Origin: M3007 sp041736625
GTDB lineage: Bacteria; Bacteroidota; Bacteroidia; Chitinophagales; Saprospiraceae
Direction of reading: 5' to 3'
Length of the DNA: 64,000 bases
Assembly (NCBI GenBank): GCA_041736625.1
Contig: JBGSTG010000127.1
Coordinates: 12,694-76,693 of the forward strand
Position 1 is the stretch's first letter. Each line of letters starts with the position of its first letter. The translations under genes were made by a program, and so were the position numbers. This document shows positions 41,467 through 49,513 of the stretch, in pieces. The notes beneath the pieces are model-generated. The model saw only the letters and a list, made by a program, of their open reading frames with translations. It ran no database searches and was not told the origin of the DNA.

Positions 41467-42669
41467 ATGACAAACCTGAAAATCTTCGGCGCCCCCCTCA
41501 TCGACGACAAAACCGTCGAACAGATCAAACGCTGCCCCTCCGGGCCCGAAGACCGCATGGCCCTCACCGCCGACGCCCACTACGGGTACGGACACCCGAT
41601 CGGCGGCGTGGTGGCCTACAAAGACAAGATCAGCCTCTCCGGCGTGGGGTTCGACATCGCCTGCGGCAACAAGGCCGTGATGACCAACATCATGGCCGCC
41701 GACATCGACACCGAAAAGGTGATGGACGAAATTTTCAAACAAATCGGCTTCGGCGTAGGCCGCCCCAACCCCAAGCCGATCGACCACCCGGTGTTCGACG
41801 ACATCGCCAAAGCCCCGTTCGAACCCCAGCGCCGGCTCATCCGACTCGCCATGGAACAGCTGGGCACCGTTGGCTCAGGCAACCATTTCATCGACCTGTT
41901 CGCCGACGAGCAGGGCCTGCTCTGGATCGGCGTGCACTTCGGCTCTCGCGGGTTCGGGCATAAAACGACCACGGGCTTCATCGCCCTGTCCAAAGGAAAG
42001 GCATTCACCGAGCACGTGCCCGAAGGCGGCATGGACGCACCGCCCATTCTCTTCGACGCGGACTCCGAAACCGGTCAGGCATACCTCGAGGCCATGCGCC
42101 TCGCGGGGGCGTACGCGTACGCCGGACGCGACGTGGTGGTGTCGAAAGTGCTGGAAATCCTGGGCGCCCAATCCACATTCGAAGTGCACAACCACCACAA
42201 CTTCCTCTGGGAAGAGGAGCACTTCGGCGAAAAGTACTACGTGGTGCGCAAGGGCGCCACCCCGGCGTTTCCGGGCCAGCTCGGGTTCATCGGCGCCAAC
42301 ATGGCCGATTTTTCTGTCATCGTTCGGGGCGTCGACTCCGACGAGAGCCGCGAAGGCCTGTACTCCACCGTGCACGGCGCCGGCCGCGTGATGAGCCGCA
42401 CCCAGGCCGCCGGCAAAAAGCGCTGGAAAAACGGCCGGATCGAGTACCTGACCCAGGGCGTGGTGGACTGGGTGTCCGTCAAAAAAGACCTGAAAAAGCA
42501 CAAAAAAGTAGTGCTGCGCGGCGGAGGGCCCGACGAGGCGCCGGAATGCTACAAAGCGCTTGGCGACGTGCTGGGCTACCACGCCGGCACGGTCGATATC
42601 GTGCACCGCCTGCGCCCGATCGGGGTGGCGATGGCCGCAGCCGATACGATCGATCCTTACAAGGACTGA
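41467..42669 (+). CDS. rtcB: RtcB-family RNA-splicing ligase
   Basis: 400 residues from ATG 41467 (MTNLKIFGAPLIDDKTVEQI). It joins 2',3'-cyclic phosphate to 5'-OH RNA ends using GTP and Mn2+. Metal and nucleotide motifs: ALTADAHYGYGHPIGGVVAY, SGVGFDIACGNKA (conserved Asp and Cys), TVGSGNHFIDLFAD, IGVHFGSRGFGH, EVHNHHNFLWEE and STVHGAGRVMSR, whose His 303 is the expected guanylylation site. The length is that of the shorter RtcB branch (about 400 instead of 480). The gene is co-directional with the HTH gene and ends 1 base from the convergent PorP-like gene. Confidence 0.93.
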   Translation: MTNLKIFGAPLIDDKTVEQIKRCPSGPEDRMALTADAHYGYGHPIGGVVAYKDKISLSGVGFDIACGNKAVMTNIMAADIDTEKVMDEIFKQIGFGVGRPNPKPIDHPVFDDIAKAPFEPQRRLIRLAMEQLGTVGSGNHFIDLFADEQGLLWIGVHFGSRGFGHKTTTGFIALSKGKAFTEHVPEGGMDAPPILFDADSETGQAYLEAMRLAGAYAYAGRDVVVSKVLEILGAQSTFEVHNHHNFLWEEEHFGEKYYVVRKGATPAFPGQLGFIGANMADFSVIVRGVDSDESREGLYSTVHGAGRVMSRTQAAGKKRWKNGRIEYLTQGVVDWVSVKKDLKKHKKVVLRGGGPDEAPECYKALGDVLGYHAGTVDIVHRLRPIGVAMAAADTIDPYKD

Positions 42670-42670
42670 G

Positions 42671-43708
42671 TTAGAATTTGGGGCACAAAATTTCCTCGCT
42701 TTCGTAATTCCCCAGATAAGTTACGGAAATTTCGAAAGCGTTCTGCTGCTGTCCCTGGCTGAGGGCCGTGGTGTTGATGTCGTAGCTCAGCCCGATGAGC
42801 ACGCCGTTGATCTCGATGCCTGCCAGGGCCACCACGGCGTCGAGGCCGGTGTTGGTGTCGTTGCGCACGGTGCGCACCCAGGAGCCCAGGTGCAGGGCGC
42901 TGCCGCCGAATTCGCCCATGGCAAACCGGATGTTGGTGCCTGCGTTGACCTCCATGTGGGGGCCCTGGGAGGCCCACAGCAGGCGTGGCAGGAGGCTCAC
43001 GCGGTTGTCCCTGCTCATCGGCAGGGTCGCTGAAAACTGAGCGGAGTACTTCCGATAAAGCCGGTCGCCCTCCGCTGTGGTTTCGTAAAAAGAAACCACC
43101 GGCTGGGTGGAATGGTGCACGCCCAGCCCGCCAAAAAACGCGCCGTATCGCCCGAAACGTGCCGTGTAATTGAGCCCGGTGTTCAGGTCCAGAAATGAAA
43201 AATTGTTGGGCGGCAGGTCTTCCCCCGTGGGCAGGTTGTACCCGGCGACGCCGTCGAATTCGTCGTGAAAGTTCAGGGGCGCGTAATTCACGTTGCGCTG
43301 GGTGAGTCCGGCCTGCAGGCCCAGGCTCAGGAAATGGCGGTTGCTGGTGCCCAGTGACTTGTGGTAAGCGCCCGACATGGCGATCTGGGTAGTGTTAAAA
43401 TCCACGACGCTCACCTTGTCGTGCGTGAACTGCAGGCCAATGCCGACAGCATCCTGATACACGGTTTTTTTCCGCGCCCGGAAACGCAGGTCGGCGCTGA
43501 CGTTGTACGTCTGAATGGGCTCGTCCAGGGTTTTGCGCCATTGATCGCGGTAGAGGGCGCCCACCCGGTATTGTCCCTCAATCGCGCCGGTAAGGGCCGG
43601 GTTGAGGTACAAGGGTGCTGCGTAGAACTGGGTAAAGTGCTTGTCCTGGGCGTGCAGGGCGGCAGCGGCCACGATCAAAAAGCCGCAAATAGGTAAAATA
43701 CGCTTCAT
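42671..43708 (-). CDS. PorP/SprF-family type IX secretion outer-membrane protein
   Basis: 345 residues with signal peptide (LPICGFLIVAAAALHAQ). The mature N-terminus DKHFTQFYAAPLYLNPALTG is the hallmark of PorP/SprF proteins, followed by YRVGALYRDQWRKTLDEPIQ and a barrel ending IGLSYDINTTALSQGQQQNAFEIS. These proteins dock T9SS cargo such as gliding adhesins at the outer membrane. No SprB-like adhesin lies next to it; the T9SS cargo at 1-2148 could use the same machinery. Confidence 0.92.
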   Translation of the reverse strand: MKRILPICGFLIVAAAALHAQDKHFTQFYAAPLYLNPALTGAIEGQYRVGALYRDQWRKTLDEPIQTYNVSADLRFRARKKTVYQDAVGIGLQFTHDKVSVVDFNTTQIAMSGAYHKSLGTSNRHFLSLGLQAGLTQRNVNYAPLNFHDEFDGVAGYNLPTGEDLPPNNFSFLDLNTGLNYTARFGRYGAFFGGLGVHHSTQPVVSFYETTAEGDRLYRKYSAQFSATLPMSRDNRVSLLPRLLWASQGPHMEVNAGTNIRFAMGEFGGSALHLGSWVRTVRNDTNTGLDAVVALAGIEINGVLIGLSYDINTTALSQGQQQNAFEISVTYLGNYESEEILCPKF

Positions 43709-43805
43709 GTAATGCCTGAATTTCGGTCAAAGGTACAATGGAAACACCTTTGGAAACGACAGATCATCGCATTACCCGTGTCCGCAGTTCCTTTTTAACC
43801 AAAAA

Positions 43806-44273
43806 TCAGGCGATGTGGATCGAAAAGGCATAGCCGTCGTTTACCCGGCGGATGGGGTACGTACCCGGAATGAGCACCGACCCGGTCAGACCAAGGGTGG
43901 TGACCACGCTCTCCGGCAAAACGCAAGGCACCGACAGCGCAAAGGAAGGATGACGGAATACGTTTTTCAGCAGGTGGCTGCACAGGTCCGCAGCGCGGAA
44001 GACCACTTCTACGCTACCGCGAGCAGCGTCCGGGCGCAAGCAGGCCCTGGCCCTGCGGCAGTCGTTGTTTCGGGAAGCCGCCGGCGTATCGGCCAGCGCG
44101 ACCACCGAGCAAATGCCCGAGCCCCGGCATTCGTCCTTGGGCGAGCCGAAGACGATGTCGCCGAATACTTCCGGGAATTCGTAAAATGACGTGTGGATGA
44201 AATTGTTTTCATCGGTAGCTTGCGACGCCATGGAGGGCGCCAAAGCCGGATCGGTACTGGAGACGTTGCACAT
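43806..44273 (-). CDS. Cys-containing hypothetical protein
   Basis: 155 residues, no signal peptide. Recognisable blocks are VFGDIVFGSPKDECRGSGIC with paired Cys, CRRARACLRPDAARGSVEVV, and a C-terminal beta region (LTGSVLIPGTYPIRRVNDGY). The block GSPKDECxGxGIC resembles a motif in uncharacterised Bacteroidota proteins, and the Cys spacing could bind metal, but I cannot name a family. Monocistronic. Start taken as ATG 44273. Confidence 0.55.
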   Translation of the reverse strand: MCNVSSTDPALAPSMASQATDENNFIHTSFYEFPEVFGDIVFGSPKDECRGSGICSVVALADTPAASRNNDCRRARACLRPDAARGSVEVVFRAADLCSHLLKNVFRHPSFALSVPCVLPESVVTTLGLTGSVLIPGTYPIRRVNDGYAFSIHIA

Positions 44274-44507
44274 GGTGATGTGATTAAAAGCTTCAAAAAA
44301 GTCTGTTTCCTTTTAGCAAATGGCAATAAAAGGCGAGGACCCAACGGTTCGGCGGATTAAAAAAGGTGTGGATTGTTCAGATGCTTACGTCCTGAAAAGC
44401 TAAGACAAATACCGTGACAAATCATCGGCAACCTGAAGCATTTGACAGGCAAACGACGAACAGCCCCCGAATCTAATGTATCTGGGGTAGCAATTCTTGT
44501 GCCAAAT

Positions 44508-44535
44508 GTAGAGACGTTGCGTGCAACGTCTCTAC
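44508..44535. repeat. 28-bp palindrome, copy 1
   Basis: Half GTAGAGACGTTGCG and the complementary half TGCAACGTCTCTAC, mismatched only at the central pair. The same palindrome is at 45315-45342, on the other side of the toxin-antitoxin pair. REP-like dispersed sequences of this kind are frequent in cyanobacteria and Bacteroidota. Confidence 0.85.
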
Positions 44536-44555
44536 GGGTACGCGTCGGAATTCGC

Positions 44556-44575
44556 CCTACGAGTATATTCGTAGG
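44556..44575. repeat. Short hairpin next to the palindrome
   Basis: CCTACGA at 44556-44562 pairs with TCGTAGG at 44569-44575 around a 6-base loop. No T run follows, so it is not an obvious terminator. Confidence 0.4.
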
Positions 44576-44603
44576 ACGAGTTTGCCCCATCCGATAAAAA
44601 CAG

Positions 44604-44637
44604 TTGTGGCATATTTTCCGGAAATGCAGTACATTTG
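44604..44637 (+). promoter_or_regulatory. Promoter of the toxin-antitoxin pair (leaderless-type)
   Basis: TTG at 44604-44606 and TACATTTG at 44630-44637, spacer 23. Only TAAC separates the box from ATG 44642, so the transcript probably begins at or beside the start codon. Confidence 0.5.
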
Positions 44638-44641
44638 TAAC

Positions 44642-44941
44642 ATGAGTGTCCTGGAGCAAGTTAAATTTTCCATCGACAGACTGTCGGAAGCGGACCGCAA
44701 TCAGGTGCTGTTGCACATCCTGCGTTTGAAATATACATCTACCTGGGCTGAAATCCATGGGGCTATCCACCAGCCGGCGGAAACACCTGATCTGCCTGCG
44801 ATTGCCCCGTTGGCTTATGAGGAGCTTCTCGAACGGTTGCATTTGCTTGAGGGTATTCGGGAGGGGCTTCGGGATGTTGCGGAGGGCCGCACCATAAGCC
44901 ATGAAGAAATCAGTCGCAGATTTGACCAATGGCGCGCGTAG
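44642..44941 (+). CDS. Antitoxin component of a RelE/ParE-type module
   Basis: 99 residues from ATG 44642 (MSVLEQVKFSIDRLSEADRN). It is a small helical protein with the common addiction-module pattern: hydrophobic-heptad N-terminus (IDRLSEADRNQVLLHILRLK) and a C-terminus GIREGLRDVAEGRTISHEEI followed by RRFDQW, the segment that usually wraps the RelE-type toxin. The toxin gene overlaps it by 13 bases. The upstream promoter box lies four bases before the ATG. Confidence 0.75.
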   Translation: MSVLEQVKFSIDRLSEADRNQVLLHILRLKYTSTWAEIHGAIHQPAETPDLPAIAPLAYEELLERLHLLEGIREGLRDVAEGRTISHEEISRRFDQWRA

Positions 44942-45219
44942 TTTGGAGTGCACGCGCCGGCGACGATTTGCACGGTATTTATGCGTATTTATCAGATATG
45001 TCTCCTTCCAACGCCGAAAAAGTTGTCTCGGATATAATTGACAAGGTTATTTTTTTAGAGCAGTTTCCGAGAATCGGCAGGGTTGTTCCAGAGCTGAACA
45101 TTGTTTATATTCGGGAATTGATTATACATCAATACCGCGTTGTATACTCGGTTGTGCAAGATGACCGGGTTGAAATACTTGCCGTAAGGCATAGTTCGAG
45201 GGATATTTCGTCGTTTTAG
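44929..45219 (+). CDS. RelE/ParE-family toxin
   Basis: 96 residues. Family pattern in order: VVWSARAGDDLHGIYAYLSD, AEKVVSDIIDKVIFLEQFPR, IGRVVPELNIVYIRELIIHQ, YRVVYSVVQDDRVEILAVRH. The conserved RELIIHQYRVVY strand and the C-terminal AVRHSSRD are typical of ParE/RelE plasmid-stabilisation toxins, which act on gyrase or ribosome-bound mRNA. The 13-base overlap with the antitoxin gene (44929-44941) supports coupled translation. Appears full length. Confidence 0.85.
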   Translation: MARVVWSARAGDDLHGIYAYLSDMSPSNAEKVVSDIIDKVIFLEQFPRIGRVVPELNIVYIRELIIHQYRVVYSVVQDDRVEILAVRHSSRDISSF

Positions 45220-45314
45220 TCATTCGCAACCTACATCAAATCCTCGGAGAGGATGCGCTTGCTGCATGTCGCCGATTTCTATACGGTTACGCGCCTTTTC
45301 TCGTTACCGCGCGT

Positions 45315-45342
45315 GTAGAGACGTTGCATGCAACGTCTCTAC
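45315..45342. repeat. 28-bp palindrome, copy 2 (perfect)
   Basis: GTAGAGACGTTGCA and its exact complement TGCAACGTCTCTAC. It ends just inside the 3' end of the oxoacid dehydrogenase gene (stop at 45339), so on the minus strand it could also form a 3' hairpin. Confidence 0.88.
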
Positions 45343-47708
45343 CCCACCATCACCTGCCGCGCGGCGTCCACCACATCCTCCACCTGAGGTTTGCTGTGGT
45401 AGTCGCCGTCCTGGCCGTAGGCCGGCCGGTGGTCGCGGGCAAACAGGGTTACGGGTGCCGAATCCAGGTACCGGTAGCCGCCCTGTTTTTCCAGCACCTG
45501 CTGCATCATGAAGGCGGAGGCGCCGCCCTCGAAGTCCTCGTCGAGGAACAGGATGCGGTTTGTTTTTTTCAGGGACTGCAGGCACGTTTGCGTCCGGTCG
45601 AACGGAAGCAGGGTCTGCACGTCGATCAGCTCCACGCTGATGCCAAGCCTGTCGAGCACCTCGCAGGCTTCTTCCGCTATGCGCACGCAGGAGCCGTAGG
45701 TGATGAGGGTGATGTCGGTGCCGGCGCGCAGCACCTCCGGCACACCGAGCGGTACGGTGAATGTACCCGGGTTGTCGGGCATTTGTTCTTTAAGCCGGTA
45801 CCCGTTCAGGCATTCGATCACGAGCGCGGGGTCGTCGCTCTGCAACAGGGTATTGTACATGCCTGCGGCCTGGGTCATGTTCCGAGGTACGCACACGTAC
45901 AATCCGCGCAGGCTGCCCAGGATCATGCCCATGGGCGAGCCGGAGTGCCACACGCCCACCAGGCGGTGTCCGCGGGTGCGGATGATGGCTGGCGCCGCCT
46001 GTATGCCGTTGGAGCGCCAGCGCAGGGTGGCCAGGTCGTCGCTGAGCGGGGAAAGGCCGTACAGGAGATAGTCCAGGTATTGAATTTCGGCGATGGGCCG
46101 CAGGCCGCGCATGGCCATGCCGATGGCCTGACCCATGATGGTCCACTCCCGGATGCCGGTGTCGAACACGCGCGATTCGCCGTAGGTCTGCTGCATCCCG
46201 CGGAAGGCCTGGTTCACGTCGCCGATCTGCCCGACGTCCTCGCCAAAGGCGAACAGCGCGGGGTTTTGCGACAGATGGTGATCGAAGCAAGCGTTCAGGA
46301 TTTCGTAGCCGTCTTTCAGGGGCGCCTCGGCGCCGTATTGGGGCGGAACGACGGGCACCTGCAGCGCCGAACGGGGGGTTTCGCTGTACAAATGCGTACT
46401 GTATATGCGGCGCCCCTCGCCGGTCTCCTCGGCGATGAACGAAGCCAGTGCCTGGGCCGCCTTGGCCGAAAGAGCCGCTGCCCGTCGGGCCGTTTGCACC
46501 AGCTCAAAGCGCAGGGGGTCGCGCTTCTGGCCCAACTCGTCCATCAGCGCGGCGATGCCGGAATGATCGGTGGCCAGGGCCGCCAGCCGGGACAGCAGAT
46601 CCTGCGTCCGCGCGCCCACCCGATCGTGATAGGCCCGGTAGGCGCGCCGCGCGGCCTCCTGGGCTTCCGCCCGGGCGTCGGCTTGCATGGCTTCCAGCGT
46701 TTGGGGGGTGGCGATGCCGCTGTCCACGAGCCATTCGGCCATGCGGCGATTGCAGTCGAACTGTTCCTCCCACGCCAGGCGCTCGGGGGTTTTATACCGG
46801 CGGTGGTCGCCGGAGGTGGAGTGGCCCAGCTGTTGGGTGACTTCCTGGATGTGAAACAGGGCCGGGCGGTGGGTGTCGCGCATCTTTTGGATGCCGTTTT
46901 GGTAGAGCGCAACGAGCGCCGGATAATCCCAGGCCTTACCCGTGTAAATGTCGAGTCCGCTGGGTTGCTGGTCGTCGTCTATTTGAAAACCGGACAACAC
47001 GGTGGAGATGCTTTCCTTGCTGGTCTGGTATTTTTTGGGGACGGAGATTCCGTACCCATCGTCCCATACGGAAATGGCCAGCGGCGCCTGAAGGACACCG
47101 GCGGCGTTGACGGTTTCCCAGAACGCCCCCTCGGAGGTTGATGCGTCGCCGATGGTCACAAAACACACTTCGTTGCCGTTGTCGGAAAGGTCACCACAAA
47201 TGGCGGGATGCTCCCTGAACTTTTTGGAAGCGAAAGCCAGCCCGAGTCCGCGGGCCATCTGCCCGGCGGTGGGCGCCACGTCGGCGCTGATGTTGAACCG
47301 GTTTTTATGGTCGGTGAAATTACCCTGATCGTCTACGAGCGGCGTAGCGAAGTGGCAGTTCATTTGCCGGCCGGCGGAGAAAGGGTCGTTGTAGGGGTCG
47401 CCGTACAGTTGGGCGAAAAACTCCTCGAGGGTCATGATTCCCAGGGCCAGCATGAGCGTCTGGTCGCGGTAGTAGCCCGAACGAAAATCGCCTTTCTGCC
47501 AGGCCCGGGCCATGGCCACCTGGGCGACTTCCTTGCCGTCGCCGATGATGCCGAAATTGGCCCTGCCCATGAGTACTTCCTTGCGGGCGATGATACTGGC
47601 TTCCCTGCTCAACAAACAAATGCGGTAGTCGGCCAGCACCTCGGCGGCGTCCGGCGCGGTGTTATTCGTCTGGGTGGTGGGGCGTTTCCGGGTGGTGGTT
47701 CCTGCCAT
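45339..47708 (-). CDS. Fused alpha/beta E1 of a branched-chain 2-oxoacid dehydrogenase type enzyme
   Basis: 789 residues. The alpha half (about 20-420) binds thiamine diphosphate: GYYRDQTLMLALGIMTLEEF, the GDASTSEGAFWETVNAAGV to WDDGYGISVPKKY region (GDx...D-type motif), and a linker. The beta half (about 440-789) carries FAFGEDVGQIGDVNQAFRGM, GMAMRGLRPIAEIQYLDYLL and LIDVQTLLPFDRTQT. The alpha-beta fusion is the form found in Bacteroidota for 2-oxoisovalerate or related oxoacids. E2 and E3 are not in the window. A TAGCTTTG promoter box sits at 47754-47761 on the minus strand. Confidence 0.9.
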   Translation of the reverse strand: MAGTTTRKRPTTQTNNTAPDAAEVLADYRICLLSREASIIARKEVLMGRANFGIIGDGKEVAQVAMARAWQKGDFRSGYYRDQTLMLALGIMTLEEFFAQLYGDPYNDPFSAGRQMNCHFATPLVDDQGNFTDHKNRFNISADVAPTAGQMARGLGLAFASKKFREHPAICGDLSDNGNEVCFVTIGDASTSEGAFWETVNAAGVLQAPLAISVWDDGYGISVPKKYQTSKESISTVLSGFQIDDDQQPSGLDIYTGKAWDYPALVALYQNGIQKMRDTHRPALFHIQEVTQQLGHSTSGDHRRYKTPERLAWEEQFDCNRRMAEWLVDSGIATPQTLEAMQADARAEAQEAARRAYRAYHDRVGARTQDLLSRLAALATDHSGIAALMDELGQKRDPLRFELVQTARRAAALSAKAAQALASFIAEETGEGRRIYSTHLYSETPRSALQVPVVPPQYGAEAPLKDGYEILNACFDHHLSQNPALFAFGEDVGQIGDVNQAFRGMQQTYGESRVFDTGIREWTIMGQAIGMAMRGLRPIAEIQYLDYLLYGLSPLSDDLATLRWRSNGIQAAPAIIRTRGHRLVGVWHSGSPMGMILGSLRGLYVCVPRNMTQAAGMYNTLLQSDDPALVIECLNGYRLKEQMPDNPGTFTVPLGVPEVLRAGTDITLITYGSCVRIAEEACEVLDRLGISVELIDVQTLLPFDRTQTCLQSLKKTNRILFLDEDFEGGASAFMMQQVLEKQGGYRYLDSAPVTLFARDHRPAYGQDGDYHSKPQVEDVVDAARQVMVG

Positions 47709-47753
47709 AGTATTTTTTTGCGGCGCCTGGGCCGTTCAATGAGTAAGGGCGCG

Positions 47754-47761
47754 CAAAGCTA
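47754..47761 (-). promoter_or_regulatory. -7 box for the E1 gene
   Basis: The minus strand reads TAGCTTTG (TAnnTTTG) 45 bases before the start codon at 47708; the upstream TTG element is poor. Confidence 0.35.
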
Positions 47762-47820
47762 CAAAAAGGCGCGTTCTGTATGACTTTTTACATTTGTCTC
47801 CAACTCCTGACGTGGAGATG

Positions 47821-47850
47821 TTGCACCTACTGAAAAAAAACCTAATTTTG
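47821..47850 (+). promoter_or_regulatory. Promoter of the DksA-like gene
   Basis: TTG at 47821-47823, 19-base spacer, TAATTTTG at 47843-47850. Start codon at 47895. Confidence 0.55.
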
Positions 47851-47894
47851 CGGCGTCTTATAAAAACCCCATCTTAATTCACAAAACTTCCGTC

Positions 47895-48485
47895 ATGAAC
47901 AACGAACCCAAAGTGCGATACAGCGACGAAGATTTGAAGGAGTTCAAAGAATTGATCGATAATAAAATCGCCAAAGCGGAGGAAGAATACAAATTTACGG
48001 AAAGCCAAATCCTGGAACTGAACGAAAACGGGTTCAAACAACAGGGCGGTGATATGTACGACGATTCCTCCTCGCACGCCGAGCTGGAATTGTTGCAACG
48101 CATGGCCCTGCGCCAGCAACGCCACATTCAAGACCTGCGCAACGCGCTGCTCCGCATCCAAAACAAAACCTACGGCGTTTGCACCGTGACCGGCAAGCTC
48201 ATCGATAAACAGCGCCTCCGCCTCGTGCCCCACGCGACCAAAAGTGTGGACGGGAAAAACCAGGCCGGTCCCGAAAAAATCGAACCGGCGACCGACCAGA
48301 CCTTCCACGACCCGTTCCTTGGCCCCGAAACCGGCAACCCGCGCCCCGGCGGAAAAACATCCGGCGACCGCCTGCGTATCGCTCAGCCCAAACCCCCGGG
48401 CGCCGGGGATGAGTGGGAACCCGACAACGAAACGATAGAAGATGCCGGGTATAACCTGCGCAAACTGGAAGACGAGGAGGAGTAG
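47895..48485 (+). CDS. TraR/DksA-family protein without a complete zinc site
   Basis: 196 residues. N-terminal coiled coil (DEDLKEFKELIDNKIAKAEE through LELLQRMALRQQRHIQDLRN) with a short acidic tip, then the DksA globular motif NALLRIQNKTYGVCTVTGKL and RLRLVPHAT. Canonical DksA has four zinc Cys; only one (YGVC) remains, with Thr in place of the second and none in VPHATKS. This incomplete-zinc form is common in Bacteroidota. The C-terminal 70 residues are Pro/acidic-rich and probably disordered. It would bind RNA polymerase's secondary channel. Confidence 0.85.
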   Translation: MNNEPKVRYSDEDLKEFKELIDNKIAKAEEEYKFTESQILELNENGFKQQGGDMYDDSSSHAELELLQRMALRQQRHIQDLRNALLRIQNKTYGVCTVTGKLIDKQRLRLVPHATKSVDGKNQAGPEKIEPATDQTFHDPFLGPETGNPRPGGKTSGDRLRIAQPKPPGAGDEWEPDNETIEDAGYNLRKLEDEEE

Positions 48486-48504
48486 CGAATGCGGAATGCG
48501 GAAT
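48485..48504. repeat. GCGGAAT heptamers next to MITE copy 2
   Basis: GCGAAT followed by GCGGAAT twice, directly after the stop codon of the DksA-like gene; complement of the ATTCCGC unit at 10512-10546. Confidence 0.6.
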
Positions 48505-48527
48505 ATACCACATTGGCAAACCCATTA

Positions 48528-48846
48528 ATGCGCCTCCAACTAAAATATTGAGCCAGTCGATATTGACTGGATGGCTTAATGCCCACTGTCGTCAACTTTG
48601 CATCCAAAGATTGCCTTGCCGTTTTTGGCGGTCTCGCCGCCATTTATTTTAATTTTTTTGCCGCGAATTAGCGCGAATTCGCGCTAATTCGCGGCAAAAA
48701 AATCTCGTTTCGTTGTAAACAGCCTAGATACATCGCACTTGCGGTCATTTGACGACATCGGGCTTGAGGCCATTCTATCGGTTAACCTGGTCTTCCAAAA
48801 TTTTGATTGGCGGAATGCCGGTATTTTCGACTTATGAGACACCCTC
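48528..48846. mobile_element. MITE-like element, copy 2 (one end missing)
   Basis: Inverted relative to copy 1 and very similar over about 319 bases. It retains the 18-bp terminal repeat GACTTATGAGACACCCTC at 48829-48846 and the central palindrome (48653-48702, which is perfect in this copy). The other end stops at ATGCGCCTCC (48528), about 27 bases short of where the inverted terminal repeat should be, so this copy could not be mobilised by itself. Confidence 0.8.
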
Positions 48847-48955
48847 CGCAGGCAGAGCCTAGCGCAGCGGAGCCCGGATGGGCGCAACAGAGCCCGGAGA
48901 GGCACAACGGGCGGAGCCCGGAGCAGGTGGCGCGGGTGGGCGGAGCCCGAAGCGA
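48847..48955. repeat. GGAGCCCG-rich interspersed repeat tract
   Basis: CGGAGCCCG- and AGAGCCCGG-type octamers recur at irregular 20-35-base spacing, with related GCGCAACAG/GGCACAACG stretches. No ORF. It fills the gap between the MITE and the DUF4252 gene. Confidence 0.5.
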
Positions 48956-48966
48956 TAGAAATCAAC

Positions 48967-49500
48967 TCAAACCCGCGTCACCTGTCTTTTTTTCACCGCC
49001 TTTTCCCATTCGTCGATCTCGGGCAGATGAAAGTCTTCTTCCATACTCCGCAAGTATTCGTTGAGGTCTTTGTAACGCAGTTTGCCGCGAATGGCCGCGA
49101 GGACAAACGCCTCCGAGTCCTGCACAAACACCACCACTTTCCGGATAGCATCGTTTTTTTCCTTGATCATGATGCGCACATGGGTGTGTCCACTCCGGAC
49201 CATCACCAGGTCTTCCAGCCGACGTTTGGCGGCTTTTCGGTGGAAGCGCTCCATATCCTTTTTATTCACCGGACTGTAGTCCTCGAAGACCATGACGCGT
49301 ATTTTATCCACTTTATTGAGCAACCGGCGCTCCATTTCGTCTTCTACAAACCACGATCCCATGTGGATAAACGGGTCGGACACCGAGAAGGTAATGGCGC
49401 CGGGGTAGTCTTTGTACTTCCAGTGCAGCCTGTAGTCCTGGGCTTGCGTGGACACCCGGGAAAAGAGCAGGGCAACAACGAGCAATGCATAATTCTTCAT
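48967..49500 (-). CDS. DUF4252 domain protein (second copy)
   Basis: 177 residues from ATG 49500, signal peptide MKNYALLVVALLFSRVSTQA. The mature protein shows the DUF4252 pattern: GSWFVEDEMERRLLNKVDKI, RVMVFEDYSPVNKKDMERFH, VRIMIKEKNDAIRKVVVFVQ, EAFVLAAIRGKLRYKDLNEY. The role is unknown; in Bacteroidota the family travels with ECF sigma factors. It is last in the 51158-48967 operon, 13 bases after the other DUF4252 gene. Confidence 0.8.
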   Translation of the reverse strand: MKNYALLVVALLFSRVSTQAQDYRLHWKYKDYPGAITFSVSDPFIHMGSWFVEDEMERRLLNKVDKIRVMVFEDYSPVNKKDMERFHRKAAKRRLEDLVMVRSGHTHVRIMIKEKNDAIRKVVVFVQDSEAFVLAAIRGKLRYKDLNEYLRSMEEDFHLPEIDEWEKAVKKRQVTRV

Positions 49501-49513
49501 TTTGGGGGTTGTT

